Source: Dioscorea cayenensis subsp. rotundata (lineage: Eukaryota > Streptophyta > Magnoliopsida > Dioscoreales > Dioscoreaceae). From it: a DNA stretch of 64,000 bases. Location of the stretch: contig NC_052474.1 of the NCBI RefSeq assembly GCF_009730915.1, positions 6,235,501 to 6,299,500 of the forward strand, read 5' to 3'. Below, in pieces: positions 12,201-25,547 of the stretch; positions within the stretch are counted from its first letter, which is position 1; the number at the start of each line of letters is the position of its first letter. The translations under genes were made by a program, and so were the position numbers. Under the pieces are notes generated by a model. It was not told the DNA's origin. It ran no database searches and saw only the letters and a program-made list of their open reading frames with translations.

Positions 12201-15200
12201 ATTTATTGACCAAAAAAAAAACCAAGATTTTAATAAACATACATTGGAGATTCACCAACCTGAGCTGAAACTCATCCAAGTCAAAAAGCTCAATCATAAA
12301 ATGAGATGATTTTAGAAAGTATCAAGCCGGTAAAAAGCCATCATTTTTTTTTTCTTTTTTTTTTTGAAATTTTGATAATCACCTTTTGATTATGAAACCG
12401 AACTTGAGATAATTATTGTTAACCAATTTTGCTTCTATTGGTTGATTTCATTGTGCATTGTCTTTAAATAATATCAAACTGTTACACCTAATGTAATGCA
12501 AATCTTAATTATCATTAACACAACAGGCACATAGCTGATTCAACCATTTTGTCATGCAAGGTTATGCAGCAGGAGTTCGCCACACCATGAGTCATGTCTA
12601 CAAAATAAAAATCATACAAAAATCCTACAGCAAGAGGTTCGGGTTTTATCTTTTAACTCATTTTGTAGATGAACATGAGTTAATTTTAAGCAGCTGAAAA
12701 GTATTACACTTGGTGAATAATGATGTTCAAAAGCTTAATGATGTATGATAAAACTTCCATGTTGAAACCAGATGGTGGAAATCCTTAACTTTTTTTATTT
12801 TTTGAAAAATTGGTTAACCCACTGAAGCATTAAAAAGGAAAGAAATGGTGCAGGAGATTGTTAACATCTCTAATGCGAAATTCACATTAATGATTATATT
12901 CATTATTATAATATTAAAATTGCTGCTTGCTATTTGAAATAATGATATTGGTTATTAGATTTCAAAGTTGTGTCCAAGACTAGCTCCACTAGATTACAGA
13001 GGACAAACTGCCTCAGAAATAAAATTACTTATCACCTCAATAAGGAAACCTCCAGCTATTCAACAAGCAACTTCCATAAACTTCACTCTAGTTTTATGCA
13101 GGATATAGAAGTAAATTTTCAGGAAGATCTCCATTAAGAAACATCTGGCAAGTCTATAATATCAATTTTCAGATTTATCTGATGGAATGATACACAAGCA
13201 ACATGAAATCTGATTTTTCTTTTTTCTTTAAAATGCCAGGAAATATTTAATCATAATAAATTGTTACTAAATGTCCCTGGTAATAGTACTGGCATATCAA
13301 AAACACGGCATGCATTAAGAGAAGCTTATAGAGTTTACTGATAACAAAGACAACCTGCTCGCATTTGAGAATCTTACGAGCACACTGTTTGCAATAAAAA
13401 TTATTATGAGTATGACACTTCATGCAGTATTATATGGTGATTAACTCTACCTGTGTACAAAGCTTCCCTTTCTCGGCCCTTTCTGACGCACCAAATACCT
13501 ATACCCAAGGTCAGCATGAATAACACCAAACTCAAAGCTGCAACACCAAGTAAGACTGGCATCCCCTTGACTCTCCAGACCGGTTTTCCTTCTTGAGGAA
13601 ACTCAGGATGAAAATCTGACAACAAAAAGAAGAGCCACCAGAAATCAGATTGCAATGCACTTTCAACTGAGAGAAATGAAAGACTGTCTGTAGATCTACT
13701 TAAGTGCTCTTTGAAATGTTCCTTGATTGGTAAATGGCATTAAATCAGATGTTTTAATCTGGTGAGTGATATTCTTTGTAGGCTAATACAATAGAGTGCC
13801 TATGTGATATATGTAGATGATCATTCTTCTTCCAGAGAGTTAAACAGATCAAAGAAATTGCATCTCTTAGTAAGTAACTACAGAGACTCCTTTGAAGAAT
13901 GGCAACATTATAACAATAAACAACCATCTAGTTCTATTTGTCTAAAATAGGCATATTTCTAATGCCTACTATTCAAATTCCCTCTGAACACACATTAGGG
14001 AATAAACAGTTTATGTTACTTATGACAAAGCATGCTGTTGTCTTAGTAGGTACTGCAATGTAGTTTGGAAACACAACGGAGATGAAAGACGAGAAATCCT
14101 AAAAACTTACTAGGCAGCACAGCAATAGCTGAGATGAGAGGACCATATGTTCCTCTACTCGGTATGCCTGTTGTGCCTTTTCCAGCCCAGTAGAGTTTGA
14201 TCTTTAAGGTATGGTCTTCCACAATTGCAGTAAAGGCTTTCACAATTGGCGTTCCAGTTCCACCAGCTGCTTTGGCAATATCAAAATTTTCGAGCACCAT
14301 TTCTCCCTAAAAGAGTTACTTTAGTTCAGTTACGAGGTTCTTAAGTCAAGATGTGGAATGAATGAAAAGCCTGGGCATATGCTGATTACCTGAATTAGTA
14401 CATTAAACAGGCGCTTTCCCAGACTGGAAAATGTATCATCATCTGTGAAAACTATTTCTGCAAAGTGGAGTTGTACGGTGTAGCTGCCCTTTAACATACA
14501 AAGGCCATAGTATGTAAGAGAAAGAGGGGAAAGGCGGGCTTTTGTATATAGTTCTGAATCAAGCATGTTGAGTGTAGATGTATTTGTAGCAATGTAATTG
14601 TCACCATCAACACCGTTGTCCATAAAGTTCCCAGTGCTGCTAAATGCCCAATTTTCACCTAAGTACATCAGTGAAGCACCTCTTTCTTCTGAATCTGCTT
14701 CAAACCTTGTTTCTCGAATGTTTGTAGCTTTACCACCGCAGTTGATGAACAAAGTATATTTAGCTGAGAACAATATTATGTGAGATGAATATGTGGAGGA
14801 TAAGAATAACTTGTTCAGTAAAAATTTGAACATGATAAACCAACAAAAAGAAATCTTACTTTGACTCTAACAGATCATACTTACAAGGTTGATTGCGACA
14901 AGGAAAGTTCTTCAATAAGCAAGGGCTGATTTCATTCCTGCATTTGAGAAGGTACAGGAGATGATCAAACCTAGGCAACAAGTATGGTTGACATGCAATT
15001 CCAGCTATTCATACACTAAAACAAAAATGACAAGAAAGGCTCTTACAGGTCATCTACAGTTGAGGAGTAGCTTTCCGCGGCATTGCTGAAACAAAAATGT
15101 AAAATTACATTTGGAATTATATACACACATTGCTGTCTAGGAAAAGCAACAGTAGCTGTTTTCACTCACATGTTACCCTGAAGGCAATGTGAAGGGCTTG

Positions 15201-16786
15201 ATTCTCCATATGTGAAATTGTTGTAAGAGATATCCCTAATTTTCAAAATTAATGGAAGATATTACTCAGAATTTGAAAAGAAACCTTCATGACTAAATGG
15301 TGATCAAGGAAGTTAAACATACACATTCTTGTTCCGTTTCAAAATCCATTGAGGGATATTCCCAGTAAGCATGTTCGCAGTCAGGTAACTGCAAGAAAAT
15401 GATTTCATCACTTCAGAGCTACTTCAAACAAGGAGAAAAACACTAAACTAAATCATAACCTTCAATTTAGTCACACTTAGCAATCAGTCATCAGGAAAGG
15501 TATTACTTACATGTAATCCACCTTCTGAAAATTCACAAAAGAGGCAGGTATTTCCCCACTTAAGTTATTAAAGCTGAGGTCTCTGCAGAGATTATCAGAA
15601 TGTATAAGTAATACATCAAGAAGAAAACTAACAGGAAGTACATAGAACCAAAAACCTTGTTAGGAACTAGATGTTTTACTCCACTATATGAAAAAACAAT
15701 GGAATAATAATTGACAGAGTTTCTAATTTGATCCACACATCAATTTCTGACTTGATGAATTTCCCTCAAAATAAGGGCTCAGCAAAGGAAGAACTCACAG
15801 ATGCTTTAATTTCTTCATCAAACCAATATAAGCAGGGATAGCTCCTTGAATAGCACAATTCCTCAGTATCCTACTTAACAACATACATTCATCTCAATAT
15901 AAAAACCAATGCAGCAATTTCTGGCATGCAAACCTCCAATTAGATAAAATCCAGAAAAATTATACTCACAAAATCTTCAATGAATCCATTTTCTCTAATG
16001 GCGGAAATCCCGATTTACCTCCTCTCAAGTCAGTAATCCTCCTAAATACCAAGAATTCAACAAAATATCAACATCAAAAATATAATTTTTTAATAAAAAG
16101 AACCAAAATACAATCTAAAATGCTATTGTGAAATGCCATACAGATCAATTAGCATTGTCAAAGCTGAAATTCCAGAAGGAATCGGCCCCTCCATCGAATT
16201 GCCTATCATGTGCCTGTACCACAAAAGAAACATCAAATTAATGAACCACAGCTACTTGAATCAAGAGCAATCATAGAATTACTTACAATTTCTCCAATTT
16301 GGTCAAATTACTAATGAAATCTGGTATCTTTCCTGAGAAATTGTTGCCAGATATCCTTCTGCACATCCCAAGCATACAACAATGGAATCATAAACCAAAA
16401 AAACGAGAAGAAATAAGAAATGCTCACAAATCAATCAATTTGGTCATCTTGCCAATGAGTTTTTCCGGCAGCTCCCCAGTGAACTCATTTGCAGATAAAG
16501 AACTGCAAATTAGAAAAATTCAGAGATTTAATCGATGCCCAATTTCTTTATTATTATTATTATTATTTTACGAATAATTGCTCTAATTTTAGAAAGAAAA
16601 AGAAAAAAAGTGAACGAAGTGAGAATAAGAAAAAGGAGGGTGAAAATATCGAACAGTCGCTCCATGTTGACAAGTTTCATTAAGTCGGTATAGATGGGCC
16701 CCGAGAAACGGTTTCCCTCCAAGCTCCTGCGGATCAACTTTGTTAACGCGTACCATCGTGGTAAAATTATAACTAAAGAGGCAAAC

Positions 16787-16817
<31 letters not shown>

Positions 16818-18614
16818 TACAACAATAAAAATGTCAAAATTTTAAGTTTGTTCCACATTTGGAGAACATGAAAAATTCAATTATACCATAAATCAATTAA
16901 TAAATACAGCAATAACAGTGATTTTGTAGATAAATAAATATTAATTTTTAAATATTATAAATATTTATTATTTATTATTTATATATATTCCATGTAAAGT
17001 ATTGGTAAAAAAAAAAAATTAATCTCAACTCAAACTAATATTAAAAACTATCTAACAAAATAGTTTTGTTAGTATTTTTAAGCTATTTTTATTTTAAAAA
17101 AAACCATTTTCTCATGTTTTTGGAAAAAAAAAAATTAAACTTAAAAAATTTTGTAAAACGTTTAAAGAAGAAAGTTAAGAAAGACGTACAGATTGACCAA
17201 ACTCTTCATTCGGAGGAGGACAAGAGGGAAAGTACCAGTTAAACGGTTCCCCATCAAAGACCTTTATTTAAATCATTCATCAAATTAGCTACTAATTTGA
17301 TGATTAGTTTAATTAATTAATGTTAAATTGATCATTAATTAATAATTAATTATAATTATTAACAGTAATATATTAACTCACAGTTCTTTCAAGCTTAAGC
17401 CAATCCATTGTTCAGGAATTTCCCCTGTTAGCCCATTGCGACTCAAATCCCTGCAATTATTTTCATCAATTACTTAGCAATAAATAGCATTAATTACACA
17501 AATAATATGTCATTCCTCTTGTTATTTATTACAAAGTAAATAATAATAAACAAAGTCAAAGCCTGAAGATTCATGAATAGGTAAGAGCCACGTCAGCAAA
17601 GAACAAATATTCTGAGAATCACATGCTCTAATATTCTTTGCAGTTTTGTGAATAGTAGCTCCCAGTAAATAGATTATTCCTTAGTTTTCACATAAACCGA
17701 ACTTTTTTTTAAAATTAAGGAGTAGTTCTCATACCACCATTGGCCGAATCATTAATAGTAATGTTATTCATCCTAAGAAAACTTTTTGAATTAGTGTCCC
17801 AAAACCAATCCCTTAGGGGTTTCCTAATCCCGGAGGCAGGGATGCTAACCTCTTAGTTTTGAGACATTAATTCGAGAAGTTTTTGAGGAAAAATAGTAAT
17901 ATACAATGATTAATATATTTAATTTCGGAATTTGATTCTCTTTTAATACATAATTGTAATATAAACATTGGGCCTAACGCTTGTCCACATTAAAAATAAA
18001 TAAATAAAAAAGAAAAAAAAAGAAAGTTCTCCGTGCACTTACAGCTTTTGAAGGTTTTGGAGCCATCGTAACTCCGACGGAAGAACACCGGTGAGGTTTT
18101 GCCCCTTCAGAGACCTTCAAATCAAGTTTAATTAAACTTTTTTAAAAAAAAAGCCTCCAAAAAAACACAAAATTAAATTTATAAAAAATAATAAGAGAGA
18201 AATAGAATTTACATAGAAACAATAGAGCAAGTGTTATCTCTGTGGCAATGGCAAATGACAGAGCTCTCTATATCTTCGAGTGCACTTGGAACGATCCAGT
18301 TACCTTTTCCGGTGCAAGGATCAACGGTGAAATTCCAGTCATTCTTCCCCATAACACCGGCTATTACTCCCAGAGCTTTCACTGCATTAATTACACAGTA
18401 TATATTTATTTCTATATATATATGAGATATATATATTCAAAGGCAAAGAGTATTGCTTTCTTTATAAACTATAGCTACTGCATGGTAACGTTTAGCACTC
18501 ACTTTCTGTGTCAATAAGCTTCTTGGTTTCTCCGGCAACGTTGGGGAGAGGAACAACATGGATCAAAAGGAGAAAGAGGAAGCACAGTTTGATCAAATGG
18601 GTAGCCATGGCCAT
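9244..18614 (-). CDS. LRR-malectin receptor-like kinase (LRR-VIII group, At1g53430-like)
   Basis: I place 24 exons, 5' to 3': 18503-18614, 18213-18381, 18043-18114, 17382-17450, 17190-17261, 16655-16726, 16428-16502, 16287-16358, 16142-16213, 15970-16041, 15799-15870, 15511-15582, 15323-15388, 15170-15235, 15047-15085, 14885-14937, 14390-14763, 14111-14306, 13451-13615, 11266-11384, 10951-11161, 10622-10862, 9861-10011, 9244-9597. They total 3036 bp, 1011 aa, normal for the group. The signal peptide is residues 1-28. The Cys cap ([11 protein letters not shown]) is followed by LRRs, mostly one per 66-75-bp exon. The malectin domain is about residues 409-590 and the membrane segment about 617-642. 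The kinase carries GEGGFG (684-689), VK (Lys705), HRDIKASN (802-809), DFG (822-824) and APE (848-850), so every catalytic residue of an RD kinase is present. It should sit in the plasma membrane and relay cell-wall or immune signals; the ligand is unknown. The exon-6 donor reads GTTCGA, a weak site. Confidence 0.92.
16787..16813. repeat. (TA)n microsatellite in receptor kinase intron 5
   Basis: Alternating TA tract between the exons at 16655-16726 and 17190-17261. Similar TA tracts occur at about 36564-36586 and 54212-54236. Confidence 0.9.
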
Positions 18615-20013
18615 GAGAGTTATCAAGAGATGAAGATGATGGTGATAGAGATGAGTGATGGAGTGAGATGTGGGTGTGATATGGTGAAAGGAGATGTGAA
18701 GAAATCTTGGATGGGAGTAAATATATGAAGAGGGGGAATTAATGTTGCAGTCAATGCATGTTGTTATGTGAAAGAGTTTGTGACTGTGTTTTCAATTGTT
18801 TTGTTTTTTTCCTTTATCTTCCTTCTCTCAACAACAAAAACTTGCCTTATATATATAATTGTTTTTTTTTATAAATCAATGTTTTACAAGTTTGTGCATC
18901 CTGAATAATATTTCAAGTACAGGATGGTTTTTTATTACTTTGATACTTGCTGGTTTCTAAACAAGTAACCCTATTTGTTACTTGTTTTTATATTTGATTT
19001 TTGTTTATTTGATATTTTTTTTTATAATAATATAAATAGATTGCCACACACATTTTATTTAAGCATCAACCATGTATTGAAAAAGAGTTGAAAACCTTGT
19101 CAAATGCCTTAAGTGATCAGTAAATACTACAGTAGCGTCATTATTCATTGTAATATATATATATATATATATTAATTCAAAACTGCACAATTTATTTTCT
19201 CTAATCTTTTTATTTAATAAGTTAATGTATATTCGTTCCCCATAAAAGCTACTTAAGTTAATAATAGATGTGCAAGAAGCTGATTGCTGATAATGAGTAT
19301 ATAAAATTGGAAATATTTCAAGGGTGTTTATGCAAAAGAAGAAGCCTTCCTTTGAAACATCATATGGTGGCGAGACCCATGCACCCATAAATAGCAAAGC
19401 ATAATAATGTTTTATCCTATGTTGCTGATTTTGGAAATCCAATGTTTTCTAATTTTAGGTCTTGACCAGAAGATGTTTTTAAATAATTACATTCAGCAAA
19501 TTATATATCTATCACTTAAAGAATTAGGCCACAAATTATTTGTTTTTTTCCCAAATAAATTGGTCTGTCATGTTACTGCATTATATTAAAATTTCTTGGG
19601 TGGTAAAGAAACTTTCACAATGCTTTAAACCCTGAAATCTTCATCAAGTTTGTAAATACCTAGATAAATTATAAAAATGTCCATTGTTTTCACCATGCTT
19701 TAAACCCTAAAATTAAGAAGATCAGACCAATAACCCTCTTTGAATTCAATCAAATAATAGTCAATAAAGTTCGAGCAAGGTACAAATATGTTGATAAAAC
19801 CAACTTTGGTATAACCCATGTGGGAGGTTGATTGGTTGAATCCCTCCTCACCTATGGTGAATAATGTAAATACTGACTAGTTCACTTTGAAACAAGAAAA
19901 AAAAATGTCGATAACATACATAGAGGAATTCCCCGAAAAAGTACATATCTGTCTCTTAAAAATAATGAAAAAAATTTCAACAAAAACTGATAAGAGATAA
20001 TGAATTAACACTT
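18615..20013. other. Intergenic: receptor kinase promoter and WDR55 3' flank
   Basis: Both neighbours are on the minus strand, so this stretch holds the kinase promoter and the WDR55 3' UTR. On the minus strand a TATA-like run lies about 105 bp (around 18720-18728) and another about 235 bp (around 18846-18858) upstream of the kinase ATG; neither is proven. The short frames between 19059 and 19589 show no family features. Confidence 0.5.
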
Positions 20014-23000
20014 TCACAAGTCTGCAAAGAAATTCGCTGACTTCATGCTTGAAGCCTGCTTGTTGTCAACCTTTCGTCCTTTCAAATCTGTGTATGTACA
20101 AAACAAGCCAAAGACCGGTTTAGGTTCTGTTGTGCGATCCATCGCAATAGCATGCAAATAAACTTAACACCCGAATGCAGAATTGAGAACAGCATATTGA
20201 ATTCCAAAATATTAAATTAAAGGAAATTATAATGAATGTACATTCAATATAATTTAAGCAATGTCATAGAAGAGGAAATGATACCTTTTGGGGGTTTGTT
20301 AGGTTTTACATCGACATCCATATCATCATCACCATCATCATCACTTTCAGCTTCGACTGCCAAGTTATCTTGGACAGCTTGATTACCATCCAAAACTTCT
20401 TCCAGGTCCCAGAGCTACATCCAACTCCCAGTCAAGACACAACACATAAAATTAGATGTAAGTCATAATTTAACAAGAGATCATACCAAGCCTGTGTTAT
20501 GTAAAAGAGAAAAGAGATCCCACAAGCACTTAAAGTTATCTAATCAATCTAAAGGCCAGAATTCCGATGGGCAGCTTGTATGGTGTGTGAATAAAACACT
20601 TTGTTATCTATCCAAGCTTGCATATCTTGACTAACAACAAATGCACAATGTTCAATTTCTAGTGTGTGTGTTACAACAATGTCAGTCACCTTGTGCCTCA
20701 GCTGGCTCAACAATCAAAAATTCTAAATTAGTGGAATGAATTTAGGAGGATATAAGAAAATCAAGTAATGTGTTCAATGAAAATACAAAAGATTTCACTT
20801 TGTATCCAGAAAATTGTAATAATAATTGCGAACATGATAGCGTAGAGAGTTGTTCACCTTTAACATTTGATCATGAGAAATGCTCCCAAGGTACTTTCTA
20901 TCATTTGAAAAAGCTGTCAAAAATATTGAATAAAGAAGTTCATTTAAAACCAACAATATTGCAGGGAAAAAAAGAAAAGAGTCAAAGACAATACCAAGGC
21001 GTTCAATAGGGTATTCAGAGTGCTCAGCTATTGGCTGCACTATTCTGTTAGGTAGAATGCTCACCAACCTAAGCATCAAGTAATGAAAAAAAAAGGAGAT
21101 TAAGACCTTGAGAAAAAACTGCATAAGAAAATGGCAATCAAATCTTTAATAGAAAATTGAATTTCAACCTGATCACTCCATCTTCCGAACCAGAAATGAG
21201 AGAATCTTCGTCAAGCTATAAAGGCAGATGCGGACTTGATACAGAGCTCTGACACAATTACAACAAAAAGAAAGAGAGAAAATACACATACCTTCACTAG
21301 TGTATCAACTGACATGGGATGCCCAAGAAATCGATCACTGATGAGACAGAAAATGAAAAATCAACTTTCAGTTGAAAATAAAAGTACTTCAAATGGCATA
21401 TCAAAATGTTGGCAAAAGTCATGTGCCTATATCCCCAAAGTCCTATATCCAAGTAAGGAGAGGAAAATAAATTATTTAATGCCATGAGAGTGGTATTTAC
21501 AGGTGAAACAAGATATGATCACAAACATAAGAGTATAGTAACCATGAAGCAATAAAATCTTTGCTAGTTCTGATACTGATATTTACTCTATTAGCCCGCA
21601 TAAAGGTATACCTGCAATCCTTGAAATGACCCCAACTGTAAAGCAACAGAGCTCCTGTCTGAGTTCCACAGATGACTTTTCTGCCATGCTGCAGAATATA
21701 TAATTTTTTTTTAAATTAAAGAAAAGCTAGCAACTGTTGAATGATAAAGTTTTAAAGGAGATAACTAGAAATCAATCATGCAATTAACATTGATAAAATG
21801 AACAATGTTGCTAAAGGTCATAATAGCAATAGTTGATGAAACTTGAAGAACATATTCTATAGGTGATAATAGTAAATTATCATATTATATAGCTTTACAA
21901 GTAGTATGACTTGGTCATTTGAGTTAAATAATCAGTATGTAGTTTGTTCCACACCTAATACCATGACATCTGATAGTCTGTAACAAGCTTAAATTAATAC
22001 TAAGTCATTCTGCCACACTAATGTTCATTAAGCTTCCACTAGCAGTGCCCATACATGGATAAGATAACATCAAATAGCCCACAGAAGATAAGGCTACTAG
22101 GATAGGAATGAGCAAATAAAAAAATGTGGCAGTTGCTTAACAAATGTAATACTATCATTTCTAGCAAGGATTACCTTCATTATGACCACAGATAGTAGCT
22201 CATCTTCTGAAAATTCTGACTGTGCTTGTACCTGATCCAAATGTAAAAGCCAAATTTAAGTTGAGAATGGAAGATCAGGGCAAGCATGGTCAACAAGTGC
22301 CCTTACATTGCATACTGGAAGCAATAAATAAGAAGAAAAAATTATGTACCTTATTCCTCCGAAGATTGCAAACAGATAAAGTCCCATCCCCACTAATGCA
22401 AAAAAATCAAAAACCAGTTCAGTTGGATCTCCACATGATGTAGGAACAATTGGACAAAGAATAAAGCAGTTGAAAGATCCAAAATTGGCAAGCATCACAC
22501 AAAGCTCCAAAGTGTCATAACAAAATATCAGTGCACTCCATTTGCAAAAATGAAGCCAACATAGAACTCTAGACTTAGAGGTCATTGTTAAGTATTCTCA
22601 TTTTCATCATTCATCATGACATGTTGAGACATCTAGCAGATTAAAGTTTTGCTAGTTCAAATGACCCTACAGATTTAAGGATTAAGATATGCTAAAAATT
22701 GGTAGAAGATCTGCCCATCTAAGGAATTTGCATTCCAAAATAGATTTTAAAAAAAAAAAATGCAGGCATCAAATTTGATAATTTGTTTTTTTAAAATATA
22801 GATATAAGTTAGCGTCAGCTGAGAGAAATGTTCACACAAAGTACCTTGTCCCGATAAGTTGCATAGAACCAGTGGCAAAAGTCATATCTGAGATGAAATC
22901 TTCATGCGCATTAAACGAATTGCAACATGCACGTTGACGAGTATCCCAAACCTGCCAAAAGCGAAATAGGTAAAATTGCATGCGATGCAATTTCTAGTTA

Positions 23001-24337
23001 TCTGAAAACTACCAAAAGGAGAAACCTGGGAAGCAACCATTTATTTAACATACAAGTAAAATAAAGTTGAATGCCTGAATAAAACACAAGGCAGTCTCTA
23101 ATTGAGATAGATACAAGAACAGTAGGATATGACATCGGCCTGATTTAGTACAAATTGATCAAGGACAAACTTTAACAAGAAACAACTGTTGTTTTGTTTT
23201 TGTTTCAATTGAACATATAGAATACAAGCAATAAACACAATACAAGGAAAACCAGTAGACAATAACTGAACACTTTTAGGTTTCCTACGAGGGAAGCAAA
23301 ATAATCTGCCATCAACTAATTGAACTATTACGAGCAACTCAAGTAATAAGTAATAACTATGTCCAATACCTTAAAGACCATGAAAAAAAGATGCAATAAT
23401 GGAAATCACAAGACAAGAAAATAATCAGGATGTGAGGAGGAAGCAATAAGAATTTGCACCTTTATGCATCCGTCGTCATCTCCTGATGCAATGGTGGTCT
23501 CTGTCAAGTTGACGAGACGGTTGACTGCAGCCCTTTGTAAGAGGACAAGATATAAATTATAGAAAGGTACTCTGAACAACAAAATTGATTGAAAACAATT
23601 AAGAAAGAAAAACTCAACATCAGTTCAATTCAACTAACTCATGAGCATCTTTGAAGCGAGCAATCTGAGCTCCAGTCTCCACATCCAAGGCAAGGATTGA
23701 GCAATCAGGAGAACCAGTCAGGAATACTGAAAGGCATATATACACACAATTAAAAAGTAATCACTATGCATGTTGTAGTTCTACAAAAACTTGAACAGCT
23801 AAACAGCATTACCGCGTCCAGAATCAACAAAACGAACAGCTCTACATGACTCATCATGTGCATGAATTCCTAGCAACCTAGACAAGCAGTTGAAATTCAA
23901 AAACAATCAGCAATAGAAAAATCACTGGATTTATACCAGCATTTACAATCCAAGCATAAAACTTACAGTGATTAATATTACCTTAAAAAATGAAAAATAA
24001 ATTTTTTTTTTTATGCAATATCACGATCATTATCATAACCATGCTGTAAATTTCACCACACATAACAAATCAAATTCGATAGAAAGATAAGAGGAAAGAT
24101 CAATCATACTTTTGAGGTATTGAATCGGAAGAATACTTGTATCTGTCACAAGAACAGCTTATATTAGATGAAAGTTCACTCAAAACGAAGAACGGAAAGG
24201 AAAAAAGCTCTAATTTTTAGTTGATAGGGGTTTAGCGCGTACAGGTGAACATCGCCATTGATGAGACCTGTGGCAACGAGAGGGCTGGAAGGGTGGAAAT
24301 CGAGATCGAAGGGGAGCTTGCCCAGATTAATCTCCAT
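20014..24337 (-). CDS. WDR55: WD repeat-containing protein 55 (WDR55)
   Basis: Fifteen exons, 5' to 3': 24243-24337, 24110-24142, 23813-23877, 23639-23726, 23460-23532, 22845-22951, 22350-22392, 22175-22231, 21612-21688, 21292-21337, 21169-21215, 20995-21068, 20858-20913, 20285-20414, 20014-20087. Sites are GT-AG, phases close, and the 1065 bp give 354 aa (Arabidopsis WDR55 is about the same). The N-terminus MEINLGKLPFDLDFHPSSPL and blade motifs (AHDESCRAVRF, SGDDDGCIKVWDTR, HEDFISDMTF, SGSEDGVIRLVSILPNR, SISHDQMLKLWDLEEVLDG) follow the family in order. An acidic tract (ESDDDGDDDMDVD) leads to the conserved C-terminus NFFADL. Plant WDR55 is nuclear, interacts with the DDB1/CUL4 ubiquitin ligase and is needed for gametophyte and embryo development; the animal and yeast relatives act in rRNA processing. 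A Mutator-like element is inserted just upstream. Confidence 0.94.
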
Positions 24338-24392
24338 CGATCACCGATCCCTGCAGGCCGGCGAAGCCCTGGTACTCGGGAGATCGATGTTG

Positions 24393-24401
24393 TTAGGGTT
24401 T
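24393..24401 (-). promoter_or_regulatory. Telo-box in the WDR55 leader
   Basis: Reads AAACCCTAA on the minus strand, 56-64 bp upstream of the WDR55 ATG. Telo-boxes are common near the transcription start of plant ribosome-biogenesis and ribosomal-protein genes, which fits WDR55. The motif is seen; its activity is inferred. Confidence 0.55.
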
Positions 24402-24492
24402 TGATCGGAAGAGGGTTTTCCATTTTATTGTGATATTCTTTTGCATCTAGGTCCTCAAAAACCTCGATATTTCATTGAATCCCTTTGTAAGA

Positions 24493-24502
24493 TTTATAAT
24501 CA
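24493..24502. repeat. Left target-site duplication of the MULE
   Basis: TTTATAATCA, repeated exactly at 32243-32252. The 10-bp length is typical of Mutator-superfamily insertions and defines the element ends at 24503 and 32242. Confidence 0.9.
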
Positions 24503-24547
24503 GAGTAAATTTTTTTGCAGGTTACCTAACTTTTGACTTTTTTTCTT

Positions 24548-25547
24548 NNNNNNNNNNNNNNNNNNNNNNNNNNNNNNNNNNNNNNNNNNNNNNNNNNNNN
24601 NNNNNNNNNNNNNNNNNNNNNNNNNNNNNNNNNNNNNNNNNNNNNNNNNNNNNNNNNNNNNNNNNNNNNNNNNNNNNNNNNNNNNNNNNNNNNNNNNNNN
24701 NNNNNNNNNNNNNNNNNNNNNNNNNNNNNNNNNNNNNNNNNNNNNNNNNNNNNNNNNNNNNNNNNNNNNNNNNNNNNNNNNNNNNNNNNNNNNNNNNNNN
24801 NNNNNNNNNNNNNNNNNNNNNNNNNNNNNNNNNNNNNNNNNNNNNNNNNNNNNNNNNNNNNNNNNNNNNNNNNNNNNNNNNNNNNNNNNNNNNNNNNNNN
24901 NNNNNNNNNNNNNNNNNNNNNNNNNNNNNNNNNNNNNNNNNNNNNNNNNNNNNNNNNNNNNNNNNNNNNNNNNNNNNNNNNNNNNNNNNNNNNNNNNNNN
25001 NNNNNNNNNNNNNNNNNNNNNNNNNNNNNNNNNNNNNNNNNNNNNNNNNNNNNNNNNNNNNNNNNNNNNNNNNNNNNNNNNNNNNNNNNNNNNNNNNNNN
25101 NNNNNNNNNNNNNNNNNNNNNNNNNNNNNNNNNNNNNNNNNNNNNNNNNNNNNNNNNNNNNNNNNNNNNNNNNNNNNNNNNNNNNNNNNNNNNNNNNNNN
25201 NNNNNNNNNNNNNNNNNNNNNNNNNNNNNNNNNNNNNNNNNNNNNNNNNNNNNNNNNNNNNNNNNNNNNNNNNNNNNNNNNNNNNNNNNNNNNNNNNNNN
25301 NNNNNNNNNNNNNNNNNNNNNNNNNNNNNNNNNNNNNNNNNNNNNNNNNNNNNNNNNNNNNNNNNNNNNNNNNNNNNNNNNNNNNNNNNNNNNNNNNNNN
25401 NNNNNNNNNNNNNNNNNNNNNNNNNNNNNNNNNNNNNNNNNNNNNNNNNNNNNNNNNNNNNNNNNNNNNNNNNNNNNNNNNNNNNNNNNNNNNNNNNNNN
25501 NNNNNNNNNNNNNNNNNNNNNNNNNNNNNNNNNNNNNNNNNNNNNNN
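24548..25547. other. Assembly gap (1000 N)
   Basis: Exactly 1000 Ns, the usual placeholder for a gap of unknown size. It interrupts the left TIR of the MULE; the intact right TIR predicts only about 6 missing bases. Open frames reported across the Ns are artefacts. Confidence 0.98.
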
